Shown here one piece after another: positions 61,448 through 64,000 of a stretch of DNA of 64,000 bases. The first letter of the stretch is position 1. Each line of letters begins with the position of its first letter. The DNA is taken from the NCBI RefSeq assembly GCF_900090195.1, contig NZ_LT607803.1, forward strand, positions 1,426,001 to 1,490,000. Direction: 5' to 3'. The notes beneath the pieces were generated by a model. That model made no database searches. It was given only the letters and a program-made list of their open reading frames with translations, and was not told the origin of the DNA. The position numbers and the translations under genes were made by a program. Source of the DNA: Variovorax sp. HW608 (GTDB taxonomy: Bacteria; Pseudomonadota; Gammaproteobacteria; Burkholderiales; Burkholderiaceae_C).

Positions 61448-64000
61448 ATGCGTTTGGCATTGCCTTCGAGCGCAGATCTAACGCAGCGCACGGACAAACT
61501 CGATAGGGGCCAGCCCTCGGCCGCCCCTCGCGTCGCTGCAGCAACCATTTCGCAAGCCAAGCTCTCCCCGCTTGTCCAGCGCACCGCTGAGGTGAAGAGA
61601 AGGCGTTTGACCGACTGCCTTGATCTCGCGGGGCTCGTGAAGCTGGTACTTGTACGCGCGCCCGCCGGATTCGGTAAGACCACCGCGATGGTCCAACTTC
61701 GTGAATCACTACAGGAACGGGGCGTCGCCACGGCTTGGCTCACCCTGGATCGCGCCGACAACGACGTTCCTCGGTTCCTCGCGTCTCTCAGCGCTGCCGC
61801 GACTCAACTGGGATTGGAATGCCCGGCAGGCGGAAGCCCTGATGTCTTCTCGCTGCTCGCCGCGGAACAGGCGCCCTTCGCGCTGTTCCTTGACGATGTT
61901 GAGGTGATTCGCAGCAGTGGCGTTGCGGACATCCTGAAGGAGTTGCTGGAACGTCTACCGCGCAACGGGCTGCTCGTAGTTGCTTCAAGAAACCTGCCTG
62001 ATCTCGGCCTAGGCCGCCTGCGCGCACGTAATCATTTGTTGGAACTTGACTCCGAGCTCCTGCGCTTCACGGCGGAGGAAACAGCCGATTTCTTCAGGCT
62101 TCGGGGCGCCGGGCTATTCCTTGAAGCCACGGATCGTGCTCACGAAAAGACGGAGGGCTGGGCCGCCGCACTCTGGCTACTGTCGATCGCGCTTCACCGA
62201 AACAGCGCAACGGGCGATGTGCTCATGCGTCTCTCGGACTCGGACCGCGACGTCGCAGACTACCTCACGGAAGAGGTGATGTCCCGGCAAGCGCCAGTAG
62301 TAAGGAACTTTCTTCTTCGCACAAGCGTACTTCGGCAGCTGAGCGTTCCCACCTGCCAAGCTCTGCTTCCCAATGTGGATTGCGCCGCGATGTTGTGCAG
62401 ACTGGCGCACGACAACGCATTCTTGATTCCGATCGAAAGTGCGCCGCTTCAATTTCGGTATCACGCACTGTTTGCCGACTTCCTGCGCAAGCTGCTCGTC
62501 AGGGAGCGGCCCGAGGAAGTTGCTCGGCTCAACCTCGCTGCATCCGGAGCGTACGAATCACAAGATCGACCGGTTCCGGCCATCGATCACGCCATCGAAG
62601 GCGGCGATTTCCCGCACGCGCTCCATCTCTTGGAGAAAAACGCGCACATCCTTCTTGAGCAGGGCCGCATGCGACTGCTGGACCGGTGGTATTCGGCAAT
62701 GCCGGCCGAGCTTCTTCGGCGAATGCCATTGATGCAAGTGATTGCTGTCTGGGCGCGTTGCTTCAGCCAGGGACCCTGGATTGCAATGGAGTGTCTTCAA
62801 GCATCGAATTGCATGTCAAGCCGCGACGAGCAGGTCAGCGCGCACATTAGAGCGCTTCTTCCGGTTCTGCTCGCAATGATGGACCGCTACGAAGAGGCGC
62901 ATGACGCGGGCCGAGCTGCCCTCGGGCACCCACCGTCTGGCAACTGCTTCATTGATAGCGTCCTTCCGAATGCAATGGCGCATATTGTCTCCGTCGCAGG
63001 AGACAGCAAGGAAGCACACCTCTTTCTGGAGGATGCGAGGCGCGCGCAGGGCCCCAGCGCATTCAATAGGATGTATACCGAGACGGTCGGAGGCATGCTC
63101 GATTTGCGCGAAGGTCGCCTGCGCCAAGCTACCGCCCGCTTCCGCCTGGCCATCACGTCCTCTTCGACGGCGGCGACATACAACTATGCGCACGGCAACG
63201 CTTGGGCCGGCGTCCCGTACGCAGCCGTCCTCTATGAGGCAAACGACCTGGTGGGCGCCGAACGCCTGTTGAACGTCTACTTGCCGCTGGCTCGCGATGT
63301 CGGTTTACCCGATCACATGATCACAAGCTATCGGTTGCGTGCTCGCATCTCATTTCACCACGGTGACGTAGACACTGCGCTTCAGACGATCACCGATCTG
63401 GAATATCTTGGTCATCGGCGCAAACTTCCCCGCGTAACTTCGAGTGCCAAGCTGGAGCGCTCCCGCATCCTGCTTCTGCAGGGGCATGCATCGGCAGCGC
63501 GCGAAGAACTCATGCGCGCAGACGATCGCACAGCTTGGACTACCAGCGCCGATCGTCAGGCAAGGCCCGCCCAGGAGGTGGACGACCTTCTGATCAGTCG
63601 AGTCCGAGTGGAGTTGTACCTCGGAAATGCGGCGTCGCAGGTGCCACGACTAGAAGCGGAGATGCGAAGCGCTTCGCTGCTGAAGCGGCATCAGCGCATT
63701 CTGAAGCTGCGGCTGCTCCTGGCTCTTTCGCTTCTGCGCGCAGGGGACGTAGAGCGAGCTGTTGAAGAAGCAATATCCGTCTTGCTCGACTCCAGCCGCG
63801 AGGGATTCTTCCGATTGATTCTCGATGAAGGACCACTGCTGGGTGCGCTCATTCGTCGGGTTCTGGAGTCATCATCCCAAGCAATACGGGACCCGATATT
63901 TCGAGAATACCTCGAGCGCCTCCTGGAGCATCTGGGTCTCACCCCCACAGAGGACGAACGCCCCCTCACGGATGGGAAGTTCGCAACAGAACACCTTTCG
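61448..64000 (+). CDS. LuxR-family MalT/AlkS-type ATP-dependent transcriptional regulator (3' partial)
   Basis: One open frame of 851 codons runs from ATG 61448 to the window edge. Residues 33-60 (TISQAKLSPLVQRTAEVKRR) are the MalT-type start; Walker A is APAGFGKTT at 71-79; Walker B is LFLDDVEVI; the segment EGWAAALWLLSIAL is the MalT arm motif. A long helical TPR-like region follows. The C-terminal LuxR helix-turn-helix must begin just past the window. Such regulators, including AlkS, switch on hydrocarbon or fatty-acid genes with ATP and an inducer, so it probably controls the acyl-CoA cluster upstream. Confidence 0.9.
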   Translation, partial: MRLALPSSADLTQRTDKLDRGQPSAAPRVAAATISQAKLSPLVQRTAEVKRRRLTDCLDLAGLVKLVLVRAPAGFGKTTAMVQLRESLQERGVATAWLTLDRADNDVPRFLASLSAAATQLGLECPAGGSPDVFSLLAAEQAPFALFLDDVEVIRSSGVADILKELLERLPRNGLLVVASRNLPDLGLGRLRARNHLLELDSELLRFTAEETADFFRLRGAGLFLEATDRAHEKTEGWAAALWLLSIALHRNSATGDVLMRLSDSDRDVADYLTEEVMSRQAPVVRNFLLRTSVLRQLSVPTCQALLPNVDCAAMLCRLAHDNAFLIPIESAPLQFRYHALFADFLRKLLVRERPEEVARLNLAASGAYESQDRPVPAIDHAIEGGDFPHALHLLEKNAHILLEQGRMRLLDRWYSAMPAELLRRMPLMQVIAVWARCFSQGPWIAMECLQASNCMSSRDEQVSAHIRALLPVLLAMMDRYEEAHDAGRAALGHPPSGNCFIDSVLPNAMAHIVSVAGDSKEAHLFLEDARRAQGPSAFNRMYTETVGGMLDLREGRLRQATARFRLAITSSSTAATYNYAHGNAWAGVPYAAVLYEANDLVGAERLLNVYLPLARDVGLPDHMITSYRLRARISFHHGDVDTALQTITDLEYLGHRRKLPRVTSSAKLERSRILLLQGHASAAREELMRADDRTAWTTSADRQARPAQEVDDLLISRVRVELYLGNAASQVPRLEAEMRSASLLKRHQRILKLRLLLALSLLRAGDVERAVEEAISVLLDSSREGFFRLILDEGPLLGALIRRVLESSSQAIRDPIFREYLERLLEHLGLTPTEDERPLTDGKFATEHLS

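Overview
The window reads as a chromosomal stretch of a high-GC betaproteobacterium of the order Burkholderiales, probably Comamonadaceae (Variovorax-like). The grounds are the AcnD/PrpF form of the methylcitrate cycle, three orphan Bug-type (tripartite tricarboxylate) binding proteins, a fused indolepyruvate ferredoxin oxidoreductase, and many IclR/LysR-controlled catabolic cassettes. No rRNA, tRNA or CRISPR array was seen. Genes are densely packed, often with 4-base ATGA overlaps.

Layout. 1-2.5 kb: the 3' part of a ferredoxin-NADP reductase overlapping moaA, then a YdjA-like nitroreductase. 2.9-10.4 kb: an XRE/ScfR-family regulator divergent from prpC-acnD-prpF and a divergent isocitrate-lyase-superfamily gene; the intergenic region holds TTCGCAA/TTGCAAA operators. 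10.6-15.8 kb: an MqnA-like orphan, a lipoprotein metallo-beta-lactamase-fold hydrolase, an SDR and a TetR regulator; an IS630-family element with a CTAG target repeat sits between SDR and TetR. 15.8-25.3 kb: one long minus-strand operon (binding protein, DAO-type flavoprotein, [2Fe-2S] subunit, HcnB/OoxA-like flavoprotein, a possible 48-residue small ORF, two permeases, double ATPase) with a divergent LysR gene. It looks like uptake plus oxidation of an opine- or imino-acid-like compound. 25.5-31 kb: a Bug protein, an Lrp regulator and a 1187-residue indolepyruvate ferredoxin oxidoreductase.

31-39.8 kb: a Bug protein, a frameshifted LysR, a TauD-type dioxygenase, and a tight five-gene operon: ECHDC1-like crotonase, B12 mutase large and small subunits, class III CoA-transferase, MeaB GTPase. 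Every junction in the operon is a 4-base overlap. The set is the functional equivalent of E. coli sbm-argK-ygfG-ygfH built partly from different families, and could convert a (substituted) succinate into an acyl-CoA plus CO2. Its promoter and the Bug promoter each carry two GTTC-N8-GAAC palindromes spaced 60-61 bp, which ties both to the adjacent IclR regulator.

40-52 kb: a catabolic region (RraA-type aldolase, TauD dioxygenase, Bug protein, FMN hydroxyacid dehydrogenase, SMP-30 lactonase, TRAP transporter, ketopantoate-reductase-like enzyme, LigI-like amidohydrolase) with two closely similar IclR regulators. A second palindrome family, GTTYCAY-N3-TTGAAC-like, lies upstream of at least four transcription units there. 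52-55 kb: a broken FAD-oxidase fragment, a nitroreductase and two glutathione transferases. 55-64 kb: an acyl-CoA catabolic cluster (two crotonases, Liv-type binding protein, acyl-CoA dehydrogenase, nitronate monooxygenase-like protein, quinone oxidoreductase) ending in a MalT/AlkS-type regulator cut by the window edge.
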